DNA of 15,864 nt from Lonsdalea britannica (lineage in GTDB: Bacteria; Pseudomonadota; Gammaproteobacteria; Enterobacterales; Enterobacteriaceae). The stretch spans positions 1 to 15,864 of the forward strand of contig NZ_CAMKXG010000054.1 in assembly GCF_946477055.1 (NCBI RefSeq), written 5' to 3'. This document shows positions 8,420 to 15,864 of this stretch, piece by piece (the stretch's first letter is position 1; each line of letters opens with the position of its first letter). The notes beneath the pieces were generated by a model, which saw only the letters and a list, made by a program, of their open reading frames with translations, was not told the DNA's origin and did no database searches. The position numbers and the translations under genes are program-made.

Positions 8420-9846
8420 ACACTCACCACATGTCGGAATTTGGCGCGATGGCCAACGCGGATAAAATCATCATGACCAACGAATGCGACGGTCATTGAA
8501 TCAGGCCAATAGTGTTCAATTTTGGCAGCAATTTGCGCTACATCCGCATTCTGTTCAGGCACAATGCGCATCAGCGGTTTTTCACCTCGCATATCAATCT
8601 GAAATTCCTGAATTCCACCGACGCGAAAATCCAACATGTCTTGTATTGTATGCGTAGGATAGGCCACACCATTTAGATGGATGATGTCATGAATACGTCC
8701 TGTAACATCTGTCAGGTAAAAGCCGTCATTTCGCTGTTCAACTTTCGCCAGGTCACCCGTTGTATACCGAATCAGCGGCATAAGGCGGTTATGAAATCCC
8801 GTAAAAATCAGCTCATGATCCCCGAAATCATTTTCGGCACTTTCGGGCCATCCTTCTGAATCAAGAACTTGTAATCCTTTTTCATGTCCTGAAAGTTCGT
8901 AAGCCATCACCCCAAGTTCAGCAAGACCGTAACGGTCAACAACTCGACATTTTAAGATACGCGCAATTGTTTCACGCATATAGGGAGCCAATAGTTCCCC
9001 GCTTGACTCAAAGACTTCAAAGGTTTTAGCACTACCGTACTCACGTTCGATATAGCATGCCAAAGCATAGATCGTGGAAGGATGAGCATGAACCATGTAA
9101 GGCTTACGACGTTTCAGCGTCTGCCAAATTTCAGCCAACCCGACATCATCCAAACGGTCAAAGAAAATGTTGCTGCGATTCATGGCAAAACATTTAAAGT
9201 CTTCAAGCGTAGGCCAGCCTGGGTCGGCCATATCAGGAAAACGACACGCGAAATGAAGTTCAGACTGTCGTTTCGAATTTCCCACCGATTCTCTGCAAAA
9301 TAGCGTCACAGCAGCGGACCAATCTGCTGCTGGCTGATCGTAAGCTATATGGCAAGACAATCCGGTAGAGCCACCGGTCTTACACATATGGTGACGAATA
9401 TCACTAAGAGAGCGGGAGAAAAGACGCTCGCCTTGTTCACGAATAATGTCTTTCGTCAGCAAAGGTAATTCTTGCAGATAACCAATGTCTTTCGCCACGG
9501 AATCGGGCGAGAAGCCCGTCGAGGCAAACAGATCACGGTAATAGGGCACCTCGCTACCGGCGAAATTCAGTACGTCCACCAATGCCGCTTTTGCCTGAGC
9601 CAGTCGCCGATCAAAAGGTTGTCGATAATGCCGGCGTAACGCATGGACTTTATCCGTGACCTGACGCTTCTCATGCTTTTCTGCCAAAGGATAAGCAATA
9701 TTTGCACTCACGATCCCTTTTACAACGCTGAAAGGCGGCAGCGCAAAGAGTCTCTCTGAGGCAAGCAGCACTGGATGCTGTGAAGATATCTTCCATTCAG
9801 AGAGTTTCAAAATTGACTCCCGCAGCAGCGGAACTAATTTTTTCAT
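8416..9846 (-). CDS. PaaK/CapK-type adenylate-forming enzyme
   Basis: A 476-residue protein (from ATG 9846) of the phenylacetate-CoA ligase/CapK family of the ANL superfamily, which activates a carboxylic acid with ATP. Seen in order: the phosphate loop CKTGGSTGLSC (155-165), ESSGELL (280-286), the adenine-site DRYGLAELG (304-312), YTTGDLAKV (361-369), TDVTGRIHDIIHLNGVAYP in the hinge region, and a terminal AKFRHVVS with the expected catalytic lysine (K469). CapK-type members often sit in capsule or O-antigen clusters, with unproved substrates. The start is uncertain: the frame opens at TTG 9870; ATG 9864 and ATG 9846 lack a clear ribosome site, while TTG 9810 (464 residues) has GGGAG six bases upstream and overlaps the wzt stop by only 14 bases. 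The stop overlaps the deacetylase-like start as ATGA. A role in acylating a sugar or the chain end is inference. Confidence 0.85.
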   Translation of the reverse strand: MKKLVPLLRESILKLSEWKISSQHPVLLASERLFALPPFSVVKGIVSANIAYPLAEKHEKRQVTDKVHALRRHYRQPFDRRLAQAKAALVDVLNFAGSEVPYYRDLFASTGFSPDSVAKDIGYLQELPLLTKDIIREQGERLFSRSLSDIRHHMCKTGGSTGLSCHIAYDQPAADWSAAVTLFCRESVGNSKRQSELHFACRFPDMADPGWPTLEDFKCFAMNRSNIFFDRLDDVGLAEIWQTLKRRKPYMVHAHPSTIYALACYIEREYGSAKTFEVFESSGELLAPYMRETIARILKCRVVDRYGLAELGVMAYELSGHEKGLQVLDSEGWPESAENDFGDHELIFTGFHNRLMPLIRYTTGDLAKVEQRNDGFYLTDVTGRIHDIIHLNGVAYPTHTIQDMLDFRVGGIQEFQIDMRGEKPLMRIVPEQNADVAQIAAKIEHYWPDSMTVAFVGHDDFIRVGHRAKFRHVVSV

Positions 9847-10549
9847 CGCTGACAATGACACCATGTTCAAGATGAATTTGACGATTGCACACCCGAGCGA
9901 TCAATTCCGGAGAATGCGAGGCTAAAACCAAGATTGAAGCCTTACTGACTAACGTATCCAAACGTTCTGCAGCTTTAGCGCTAAATTCGGCATCACCCAC
10001 GCTCAGCCATTCATCCATGATCAGAATATCAGCTTCAACGCTGGTTGATATGGCGAATGCGAGGCGCAGTTGCATACCGCTGGAATAGGTACGAACCGGC
10101 AAATTCAGGTAATCGCCCAGACCAGTGAAATCAGCGATTTCATCAACTTTGCTGCGAATATGTGCGGGTTTAAGTCCATCCGTAATGCCTCGTAAATATA
10201 TATTTTCGAAGCCGGATGCATCAGGATCGATGCCCGTAGAAACATCGAGCAAAGACGCTGTACGTCCTTGGATGGACAGTCGCCCATGCACGGGCGCATA
10301 AATACCCGATAAAACACGTAAAAGTGTAGTTTTTCCCGACCCATTGTGGCCAGTCAGGCCAACACGCTCACCTTCCTGGATATTAAAGTCAATTTCATTC
10401 AGTGCACGAACGACAGGATGCTGACCAACATTGACACCGATTCGGCCACCTGTGGTGAGGTGCATAACGGTATTTTTAAGTGAACGATGCGAGTTATCGA
10501 ATATAGGAAACTCGACGCTAAGTTTTTCGGCAAGAATATGTGTTTGCAT
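9797..10549 (-). CDS. wzt: Polysaccharide ABC exporter ATP-binding subunit (short Wzt)
   Basis: A 250-residue ATPase that powers export of lipid-linked polysaccharide together with Wzm. Walker A is GHNGSGKT (67-74), the ABC signature YSSGMQLRLA (155-164), Walker B ILIMDEWLSVGD (175-186), and the switch histidine is in LASHS (H212). The protein ends at residue 250, directly after the nucleotide-binding domain, so it lacks the C-terminal carbohydrate-binding domain of Wzt proteins such as those of E. coli O8/O9a. It is therefore of the short type, like KpsT and the Klebsiella O2a Wzt, which do not need a recognised chain-end cap for export. ATG 10549 lies four bases after the wzm stop. The 3' end overlaps the PaaK-like gene. 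Confidence 0.96.
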   Translation of the reverse strand: MQTHILAEKLSVEFPIFDNSHRSLKNTVMHLTTGGRIGVNVGQHPVVRALNEIDFNIQEGERVGLTGHNGSGKTTLLRVLSGIYAPVHGRLSIQGRTASLLDVSTGIDPDASGFENIYLRGITDGLKPAHIRSKVDEIADFTGLGDYLNLPVRTYSSGMQLRLAFAISTSVEADILIMDEWLSVGDAEFSAKAAERLDTLVSKASILVLASHSPELIARVCNRQIHLEHGVIVSDEKISSAAAGVNFETL

Positions 10550-10553
10550 AGTA

Positions 10554-11402
10554 TTACAGCCAGTAGGCTACACGGTCACGGCAGCGAGTCATCAGATATT
10601 GAGCAAAAGCAAAGCCAACCACCAACAAAGCGATGCTGTAAACCCATGATAAAGTTGGAACAGGTTCGCCCATAATTGGCGCACGAACAATTTCGATCAG
10701 GTGATAGAACGGATTGTAATCCGCCACCCAACCGCGATCCTTGAGCGCTTGAGTCTGCCACATGACAGGGGTAACAAAGAAGAACACCTGAAAAAGGTTA
10801 CCAATGATAGGAGCAACATCTCTGAAACGTGAACACAAAATACCAAAGACAATTCCAGACCAAACCGCATTCAGCAATACGATGAACAGCCCCGGGATAA
10901 TCAAAAGGACTTCAAATGTAAACGCATGTCCAAAGGCGAGCATAAACAGGATAACGACAGGTAGGCTATGCAGTAGGATGATGAAGTTACGCCAAGCCAT
11001 ACGACACACGTGCGTAGTCAACGGCATACGCACCTGCTTAATGATATGACTAGATCCGATAAGACAGGCGCACCCTTCATTTGCCGCAGTGCTGATAAAC
11101 TGCCATATAACCAGCCCGACTCCAAGATATGGCAGATAGAAGGATATATCCTGGCCTAACAACTCTGAGTACAGAAAGCCTAGCGCTCCAACCATGATCA
11201 AGGTCGTCAATGTGAACCAAAATGGGCCCAAGACAGACCGACGATAGCGCTGGCGGATATCATGCCAGCCCCAAATCAGCCAGACATGATATGCCTTGAG
11301 GCCCTCAAGCATATCGGTTTTACCGTTATGCTCTTTCCAACCAGAGGGAGCGATATGCTTGTTAGTCGTCTCACTCGTCAAATTAGTGGTGTGGGGTTTC
11401 AT
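10554..11402 (-). CDS. wzm: Polysaccharide ABC exporter permease (Wzm)
   Basis: A 282-residue ABC-2-type membrane subunit forming the channel for undecaprenyl-diphosphate-linked polysaccharide. A polar N-terminus of about 35 residues is followed by an amphipathic stretch with RQRYRRSVLGPFW (50-62), the conserved family motif before the first membrane helix. Hydrophobic segments lie at roughly 62-80, 88-106, 139-158, 164-189, 197-215 and 252-271, six in total as expected. The NPFYHLIEIVRAPI stretch (230-243) is the family's periplasmic/coupling landmark. ATG 11402 has AAGG about 10 bases upstream; a Met at residue 31 is an alternative start. It opens the tightly coupled part of the operon, 228 bases after manB, and is followed by wzt after four bases. 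Confidence 0.96.
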   Translation of the reverse strand: MKPHTTNLTSETTNKHIAPSGWKEHNGKTDMLEGLKAYHVWLIWGWHDIRQRYRRSVLGPFWFTLTTLIMVGALGFLYSELLGQDISFYLPYLGVGLVIWQFISTAANEGCACLIGSSHIIKQVRMPLTTHVCRMAWRNFIILLHSLPVVILFMLAFGHAFTFEVLLIIPGLFIVLLNAVWSGIVFGILCSRFRDVAPIIGNLFQVFFFVTPVMWQTQALKDRGWVADYNPFYHLIEIVRAPIMGEPVPTLSWVYSIALLVVGFAFAQYLMTRCRDRVAYWL

Positions 11403-11630
11403 TCAGTTATTGCCTTCAAGATATAAAAAATTCGCAGGTTTCTCATTGAGGAGTGGTGGGCGTAGAGAAGGGGGATTGCGCAGAAACATATTACCTAAAC
11501 CCAGCCCACCTTTCATCGGTATGGATTTTAATCACACTTGCCGCATTTTCAGACTCACATGCTCAAGTGCAATAACACCATCGATAAAAAAACCACTCTT
11601 CAATCTAGGTTTAGCTCGTTAATCAAGCGA
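11403..11630. other. Non-coding gap between manB and wzm
   Basis: This 228-base stretch separates the GDP-mannose genes from the exporter operon. I see no credible gene in it. Reading in the direction of transcription, a weak hairpin (AAACC paired with GGTTT, 13-base loop) runs into a run of seven T (plus 11585-11591), which could be a poor or attenuating terminator. No promoter with good -35 and -10 boxes is apparent; the best -10-like box, TAAAAT, has no acceptable -35. The plus-strand sequence near 11450-11480 is purine-rich and guanine-rich (GGGCG, GGGGGATTGCG) and looks unlike its flanks, possibly part of a degenerate intergenic repeat. Confidence 0.5.
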
Positions 11631-13004
11631 TTACATTTTCACAAGACGTTCAACAACAGCCACTTTTTCCCACACGAGTTCGGGCATATCGCGACTCTCA
11701 ATATTCAAACGCAGTAGCGGTTCAGTATTAGAGGTACGTACATTTAATCGCCAGTCGTGCATATCCATACTCAAGCCATCGATAAGTTCAGTAGATAACG
11801 CTTCGGAGGAGAATTCACTTTCTATTCTCGCGAGGATAGCGCCACTATTCGCAACCTTATAGTTTATCTCGCCACTACAAGGGAACGCTTTAATACGTTG
11901 TCTAACGAGACTCCCTAAAGTCATTTCCTTCACCGCCACCAGCTCAGCGACCAACAGCCATGGAATCATCCCGCTATCGCAGTAGGCGAAATCACGGAAA
12001 TAGTGATGGGCGCTCATTTCTCCGCCGTAGATGGCGTCTTCTTTGCGCATACGCTCTTTAATGAAAGCATGCCCGGTTTTCGACATCACCGGAACACCAC
12101 CGGCTTTTTTCACCACGTCAATGGTGTTCCAGGTCAAACGCGGATCATGAATAATCTTGGCGCCCGGTTGCTTCTGCAAGAATGCCTCAGCCAGAAGGCC
12201 AACGATGTAGTAACCTTCGATAAACTCAGCATGTTCATCGAACAAGAAGCAGCGGTCGAAGTCGCCATCGAAGGCGATCCCCATGTCTGCACCATGCTCA
12301 CGTACAGCGTCAGCCGTGTCTTTACGGCATTCCGGCAACAACGGATTAGGAATGCCATTGGGGAATGTGCCGTCAGCCTCGTGATGAACCTTGATGAATT
12401 CGACCGGCGCTCCCGCCTGCTGGAAACGCTTTTCAATTTCATCAATGACATGGCCTGCAGCACCGTTGCCTGAGTTAATCACCAATTTCATCGGGCGTGT
12501 GAAGTTGGCCAGGTCGACATACTTCATCAGATGGTCGACATACTCGTTCAAAACAGAAATCTGCTTGTAGCTACCGCGTTTGGATTCGTCGACCGGTGCA
12601 AAGTCATTCGCTTCGGCGATACGCTGAACATCACGCAATCCGGTATCGCCGCTAATCGGTTTCGCATTTTCGCGCACCAGTTTCATACCGTTATAATTCA
12701 TTGGGTTATGACTAGCAGTGACTTCAATGCCGCCATCGATACCTAAATGAAAAGTCGCGAAGTAAATCTCTTCGGTACCGCTCATGCCAATATCCAGTAC
12801 GTCCGTCCCCGCATCCTGAAGGCCCCGTGCCAGCGCTAATTTAAGCGCTTCGCTGGTCAGGCGTACGTCGCCGCCCACGGCGATAGTTTTCGGTTTTAAA
12901 AACTCACCATAGGCTCTGCCGATGCGATAGGCGATATCTTCATTCAGCTCCTGACCTAATTCACCGCGAATATCGTAGGCTTTGAAACACGTTAATGCTG
13001 ACAT
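11631..13004 (-). CDS. manB: Phosphomannomutase
   Basis: A 457-residue enzyme (also called CpsG or RfbK) converting mannose-6-phosphate to mannose-1-phosphate for GDP-mannose synthesis. The phosphoserine loop [11 protein letters not shown] has the catalytic serine at residue 98, the magnesium loop DGDFDR is at 246-251, the sugar-binding loop GEMSAHH at 328-334, and the phosphate-binding loop [10 protein letters not shown] at about 423-432. Length is the enterobacterial norm. ATG 13004 has AAGGGA about five bases upstream and follows the manC stop by 22 bases, so the two genes form one transcription unit. The protein is complete with no missing key residue. The closely related phosphoglucosamine and phosphoglucomutases are excluded by the GEMSAHH loop and by the manC neighbour. 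Confidence 0.97.
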   Translation of the reverse strand: MSALTCFKAYDIRGELGQELNEDIAYRIGRAYGEFLKPKTIAVGGDVRLTSEALKLALARGLQDAGTDVLDIGMSGTEEIYFATFHLGIDGGIEVTASHNPMNYNGMKLVRENAKPISGDTGLRDVQRIAEANDFAPVDESKRGSYKQISVLNEYVDHLMKYVDLANFTRPMKLVINSGNGAAGHVIDEIEKRFQQAGAPVEFIKVHHEADGTFPNGIPNPLLPECRKDTADAVREHGADMGIAFDGDFDRCFLFDEHAEFIEGYYIVGLLAEAFLQKQPGAKIIHDPRLTWNTIDVVKKAGGVPVMSKTGHAFIKERMRKEDAIYGGEMSAHHYFRDFAYCDSGMIPWLLVAELVAVKEMTLGSLVRQRIKAFPCSGEINYKVANSGAILARIESEFSSEALSTELIDGLSMDMHDWRLNVRTSNTEPLLRLNIESRDMPELVWEKVAVVERLVKM

Positions 13005-13026
13005 AAATCCCTTCTAAACGTTTCAG

Positions 13027-14433
13027 TTACTGGTTATTGACTACATAAATAAAGTCGTCGTCACCCAAGTAGGAACCGGATTGAATCTCCAATAGTTCCA
13101 GCGGAATTTTGCCTGGGTTTTCGAGCGTATGTTGTGAACCAATGGGAATAAAGGTCGATTGGTTTTCCGTCAACAGCAGCGTTTTATCTTGGATAGTCAC
13201 TTTTGCCGTCCCCGAAAGAATGACCCAGTGCTCCGTGCGGTGGTAATGCATCTGCAGCGGGAAGGACTCGCCGGGTTTGACCGTAATACGATTGACGTTA
13301 AAACGGTCGCTCTGAACCACCAGATCGCAACGCCCCCAAGGCCAGTAGGTTTCGCGGTGGCGACGATATTCACTACGGCTATTCGCCTTTAGAAACTCCA
13401 CTACGCGTTTAACGTCCTGCACTTCGTTTTTATTGGCAACCAATACGGCATCTTTCGTATTCACGATAACCAGATTGTCCACGCCAATGGCGGCCACTAG
13501 CTGATCGTCGGTATTGATATAGCAATCTTGGGTGTTATGCAGGAAGGTATCCCCTTGCAGGGAGTTGCCCTTTTCGTCTTTTTCATTGACTTCCCACAGC
13601 GCGGACCAAGAGCCGACGTCGCTCCAGCCAGCATCTAATGGGATAACCACGGCATCATCCGTCTTCTCCATGACCGCATAATCCACGGATTCATCCGGGC
13701 AGTTCATGAAGCAGTCTTTGTCGATTTTGATAAAGTCGCTTTGTTTATCTTTGCTGGAGATTGCAGACCGGCAAGCTTCCAGGATATCAGGCCGGAACTT
13801 CTCCAACTCCTGTAAATAGCGCTTGGCATGGAACATAAACATACCGCTATTCCAGTAGTATTCACCGCAACGCAGATAAGCTTCTGCCGTTTCAAGGTCC
13901 GGTTTCTCGACAAAGCGCTGCACACGGAAAGGTGCGTTTTCATCACCCGACACCTGTTCGCCACGGTGAATATAGCCATAGCCCGTCACTGGGCCGGTAG
14001 GGATAATGCCAAACGTGACCAGACTGCCTGCTTTAGCGTGAGGAATCGCATTTTCAACCGCCGTATGAAAGGCGGCTTCATTTTCCATAATGTGGTCTGC
14101 GGCGAGAACCAGCAGGATGGGGTTATCGCCCGCCGAAACCGCATTCAGCGCTGCCAGAGCAATCGCTGGCGCCGTATTACGGCCCACAGGTTCAAGGATG
14201 ATGTTACTGGAGAGCTTGTTGATTTGTCGCAACTGCTCTGCAACCAGGAATCGATGTTCTTCGTTGCAGATAACCATCGGGTCGCGCGTCTGGATGCCAT
14301 CGAGACGATTCACCGTCTCCTGCAGCATGGAGTTTTTCCCATGCAGGCAAATGAATTGTTTGGGGTAAAGTTCACGAGAAAGTGGCCATAAACGGCTTCC
14401 GGTTCCACCGGCCATAATCACTGGAAGTAGCAT
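13027..14433 (-). CDS. manC: Mannose-1-phosphate guanylyltransferase / mannose-6-phosphate isomerase
   Basis: A 468-residue bifunctional type enzyme (ManC, CpsB, RfbM) that makes GDP-mannose from mannose-1-phosphate and GTP. The N-terminal nucleotidyltransferase domain carries [20 protein letters not shown] (8-27), the pyrophosphorylase signature with K25, plus FVEKPD and WSDVGSW. The C-terminal cupin domain has [10 protein letters not shown] (about 394-403), the metal-binding motif of type II phosphomannose isomerases, and SGTAKV. The isomerase function is predicted; many such enzymes are in practice mostly transferases. It starts at ATG 14433; a ribosome site is weak (AAGG about 13 bases upstream). 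It is the first gene after a 371-base gap and probably has its own promoter. GDP-mannose is the presumed donor for one or more of the downstream glycosyltransferases. Confidence 0.97.
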   Translation of the reverse strand: MLLPVIMAGGTGSRLWPLSRELYPKQFICLHGKNSMLQETVNRLDGIQTRDPMVICNEEHRFLVAEQLRQINKLSSNIILEPVGRNTAPAIALAALNAVSAGDNPILLVLAADHIMENEAAFHTAVENAIPHAKAGSLVTFGIIPTGPVTGYGYIHRGEQVSGDENAPFRVQRFVEKPDLETAEAYLRCGEYYWNSGMFMFHAKRYLQELEKFRPDILEACRSAISSKDKQSDFIKIDKDCFMNCPDESVDYAVMEKTDDAVVIPLDAGWSDVGSWSALWEVNEKDEKGNSLQGDTFLHNTQDCYINTDDQLVAAIGVDNLVIVNTKDAVLVANKNEVQDVKRVVEFLKANSRSEYRRHRETYWPWGRCDLVVQSDRFNVNRITVKPGESFPLQMHYHRTEHWVILSGTAKVTIQDKTLLLTENQSTFIPIGSQHTLENPGKIPLELLEIQSGSYLGDDDFIYVVNNQ

Positions 14434-14469
14434 TTTGCGTTGTAACCTTTTATATATCTTGGAATTATT

Positions 14470-14497
14470 TGTATAATTTTATGCAGAAAATAATCAA
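14470..14497 (-). promoter_or_regulatory. Candidate sigma-70 promoter for manC
   Basis: On the minus strand a -35-like TTGATT (plus 14497-14492) and a -10-like TATACA (plus 14475-14470) are separated by 16 bases, each matching four of six consensus positions. Transcription would start some 30 bases before the manC ATG. It lies downstream of the likely rmlC terminator, where a new promoter would be needed. The boxes are weak and the region is AT-rich, so chance matches are possible. Confidence 0.3.
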
Positions 14498-14713
14498 ACA
14501 CGCTTTCTACTCTCACTGATCTTTCTCTGCGCATATTCCAACCTTTGCTTCTGTAGATTGGCACAACGCCCTGCGCGGACAGGGAAAGATCGTATCAACA
14601 AGCATAGTCACTACTGTCCAAGACCGACAACGTCGGAAGACATTATTGAATCCTGTTTTATCAATAAATAAACACTTATAGCTTAACCTCTCGACACTGT
14701 GCCCTAACAGTAC

Positions 14714-14740
14714 AAAATGAAGAGAGATTAAGGCTCTTCA
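14714..14740 (-). terminator. Likely intrinsic terminator after rmlC
   Basis: On the minus strand TGAAGAG and CTCTTCA form a perfect seven-base-pair stem with a nine-base loop, followed at once by TTTT and G. It lies about 65 bases after the rmlC stop and before manC. The stem has few GC pairs and the T run is short, so termination may be partial, letting some transcripts continue into manC. Confidence 0.5.
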
Positions 14741-14804
14741 ACCCTATAACCAGATAACAATTTCACGTTAAAGCAGCAATACAGAAACAACTCAACTACA
14801 AACT

Positions 14805-15353
14805 CTACAGCAGAACGTTTTCCTTGAGCGTTTTCGCCTGTTCATCTTTTGCGGACAGCACAACATTCCCATTCTGGATTGGCCAGTCGATACCAATAGC
14901 GCTGTCATTCCACAAAATGGAATGTTCCGCAGCAGGGTTGTAGTAATCGGTGCATTTATAGACAAACTCAGCTTCCTCACTGGTGACATAAAACCCGTGA
15001 GCGAACCCTTCAGGCACCCAGAGTTGGCGTTTGTTTTCAGCGGAAAGCAAAGTGCCGACCCATTGGCCAAACGTCGGCGAGCCTTTACGAATATCGACTG
15101 CGACATCAAACACTTCCCCTGACACCACGCGAACCAACTTACCTTGGGTATTCTCCGTCTGATAATGCAATCCGCGCAGGATGCCCTGTTTGGACTTGGA
15201 ATGATTGTCCTGTACAAATGGGCAAGGCCGTTTGGCGACCAGATCTTCGAATTTTTTCTGCTGCCAGGTTTCCATGAAGAATCCCCGCTCATCACCGAAT
15301 ACCGCGGGCTCAATAATTTTCACATCAGGTATAGCCGTATCGATTATTTTCAT
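14805..15353 (-). CDS. rfbC: dTDP-4-dehydrorhamnose 3,5-epimerase
   Basis: A 182-residue cupin-fold enzyme (RmlC) performing the third step of dTDP-L-rhamnose synthesis. Visible are ERGFFMETW (22-30), QDNHSKSKQGILRGLHYQ with catalytic H63, the substrate-binding GEVFDVAVDIRKGSPTFG (79-96), PEGFAHGFYV (114-123), and YKCTDYY (132-138), which includes the active-site tyrosine. The start is ATG 15353, four bases after the rmlD stop, giving the normal family length. The open frame extends upstream to 15635, but that extension only overlaps rmlD in another frame and is rejected. It ends at a TAG at 14805 followed by a likely terminator. Confidence 0.97.
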   Translation of the reverse strand: MKIIDTAIPDVKIIEPAVFGDERGFFMETWQQKKFEDLVAKRPCPFVQDNHSKSKQGILRGLHYQTENTQGKLVRVVSGEVFDVAVDIRKGSPTFGQWVGTLLSAENKRQLWVPEGFAHGFYVTSEEAEFVYKCTDYYNPAAEHSILWNDSAIGIDWPIQNGNVVLSAKDEQAKTLKENVLL

Positions 15354-15357
15354 AAGA

Positions 15358-15864
15358 TCACTTATACGCTTGAATGTTGTTGAGGGCGGACTGCCAGTCG
15401 CTGGGGGCAATACCAAACTGTCGCTGGATCTTCTGACAATTAAGTCGGGAGTTGGCCGGGCGTTGGGCGCGAGTAGGATAGTCGGAGGTCGAAATAGAGG
15501 ACAATGTTGGCAGGGCCGGGAGTAACGCCGCCTTGCCTGCCTGCTCGAAAATAGCCTGTGCAAACTCGAACCAGCTGACGTACGGCATACCGGAGAAATG
15601 ATACACGCCCCACTCAGGCGTGTTGCCGGCTTCAATAAATTCCACCATGTGAATCAACGCCGCAGCAATATCGCCAGCGTAAGTCGGACCGCCAACCTGA
15701 TCGCCCACGATGCTGAGCGCATCGCGAGTTTCACCCAGACGCAGCATCGTCTTGACGAAATTATTGCCATGTTCGCCAAACACCCACGCGGTACGCAGGA
15801 TCAAATAGCGATCGGCCAGTTCAGCCACCGCATACTCCCCCGCGAGTTTGCTTTTGCCATAGAT
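15358..15864 (-). CDS. rfbD: dTDP-4-dehydrorhamnose reductase (5' end beyond window)
   Basis: The last 168 codons of rmlD, the NADPH-dependent reductase that completes dTDP-L-rhamnose. The frame is open to the right edge and begins with IYGKSKLAGE, holding the catalytic Tyr and Lys of the YxxxK motif of short-chain dehydrogenases. It is followed by LRTAWVFGEHGNNFV, DQVGGPTYAGDIAAAL, GVYHFSG and RPANSRLNCQKI, all landmarks of the RmlD substrate domain. About 120 N-terminal residues, including the NADPH glycine-rich loop, lie outside the window. It precedes rmlC by four bases, the usual rml order; rmlA and rmlB probably lie further to the right. Confidence 0.96.
   Translation of the reverse strand: MYGKSKLAGEYAVAELADRYLILRTAWVFGEHGNNFVKTMLRLGETRDALSIVGDQVGGPTYAGDIAAALIHMVEFIEAGNTPEWGVYHFSGMPYVSWFEFAQAIFEQAGKAALLPALPTLSSISTSDYPTRAQRPANSRLNCQKIQRQFGIAPSDWQSALNNIQAYK

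Larger units (their letters stand above)
14434..14804. other. Non-coding gap between rmlC and manC
   Basis: A 371-base AT-rich stretch with no credible gene; the longest ATG frame I found on the minus strand is about 30 codons. It holds the terminator-like hairpin at 14714-14740, a candidate promoter at 14470-14497, and two short inverted repeats: CCCTG-CAGGG with a six-base loop at 14569-14584, and CCGAC-GTCGG with a three-base loop near 14621-14633. The repeats may be remnants of a mobile or repeat element, or simply structured leader RNA. No ops/JUMPstart core is present on either strand. Confidence 0.6.

Noticed and set aside
11296..11622. Plus-strand open frame of 108 codons crossing the manB-wzm gap
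   Set aside because: It overlaps the 5' end of wzm on the opposite strand, has low-complexity composition, and shows no domain.
11403..11630. Promoter for wzm
   Set aside because: TAAAAT is present on the minus strand but no -35 box with more than three matches lies at 16-18 bases, so I did not annotate one.
12003..12473. Plus-strand open frame of 156 codons
   Set aside because: It lies wholly opposite manB, which has all its catalytic motifs; the frame has no recognisable domain and is a shadow.
13828..14391. Plus-strand open frame of 187 codons
   Set aside because: It lies opposite the nucleotidyltransferase domain of manC and resembles no family.
14514..14606. Short minus-strand ATG frame of about 30 codons in the rmlC-manC gap
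   Set aside because: No ribosome site, no hydrophobic or conserved pattern; length is within chance expectation.
14434..14804. JUMPstart/ops element for RfaH control
   Set aside because: No GGCGGTAG core on either strand in this gap or elsewhere that I could find; if present it would lie upstream of the rml genes, outside the window.
14805..15635. N-terminally extended rmlC starting at 15635
   Set aside because: The extra 94 residues are rmlD read in another frame; the ATG at 15353 gives the normal RmlC length.

Overview
The window is a block of O-antigen-type surface-polysaccharide genes, all on the minus strand, so transcription runs from high to low coordinates. Gene content (RmlD/RmlC, ManC/ManB, a Wzm/Wzt ABC exporter, and enterobacterial-looking versions of these proteins) suggests a gammaproteobacterium. 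An enterobacterium, possibly a plant-associated one such as Pectobacterium, Dickeya or Brenneria, is my best guess. The genus is inference and cannot be proved from the window. I see no tRNA, rRNA, CRISPR array, intact insertion sequence or RfaH/ops (JUMPstart) element.

Layout in transcription order. (1) 15864-14805: end of rmlD (rfbD) and complete rmlC (rfbC), the last steps of dTDP-L-rhamnose synthesis. (2) 14804-14434: a 371-base non-coding gap with a likely intrinsic terminator after rmlC and a weak candidate promoter before manC. (3) 14433-11631: manC and manB, which make GDP-mannose. (4) 11630-11403: a second non-coding gap of 228 bases. (5) 11402-9797: wzm and wzt, the ABC-2 exporter; Wzt is the short form without the C-terminal carbohydrate-binding domain. 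(6) 9846-6857: a PaaK/CapK-type adenylate-forming enzyme and a 520-residue protein with a polysaccharide-deacetylase (NodB-like) core, neither with an assignable substrate. (7) 6860-5730: a non-hydrolysing UDP-GlcNAc 2-epimerase (WecB type). (8) 5740-1: five predicted glycosyltransferases, one cut by the window edge, with a histidine-phosphatase-family gene embedded among them.

Read together, the cluster predicts a glycan with rhamnose (dTDP-Rha), mannose (GDP-Man) and possibly ManNAc (UDP-ManNAc), assembled on the cytoplasmic face by the glycosyltransferases and exported by Wzm/Wzt. From wzm to the left edge almost every junction is an overlap (ATGA or TTGA) or a gap of 4-38 bases, so this part looks like one translationally coupled operon. 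The least explained part is the trio at 9846-5730 (PaaK-like enzyme, deacetylase-like protein, epimerase) plus the histidine phosphatase at 3306-2701. These are the best candidates for an undescribed modification or chain-end step.
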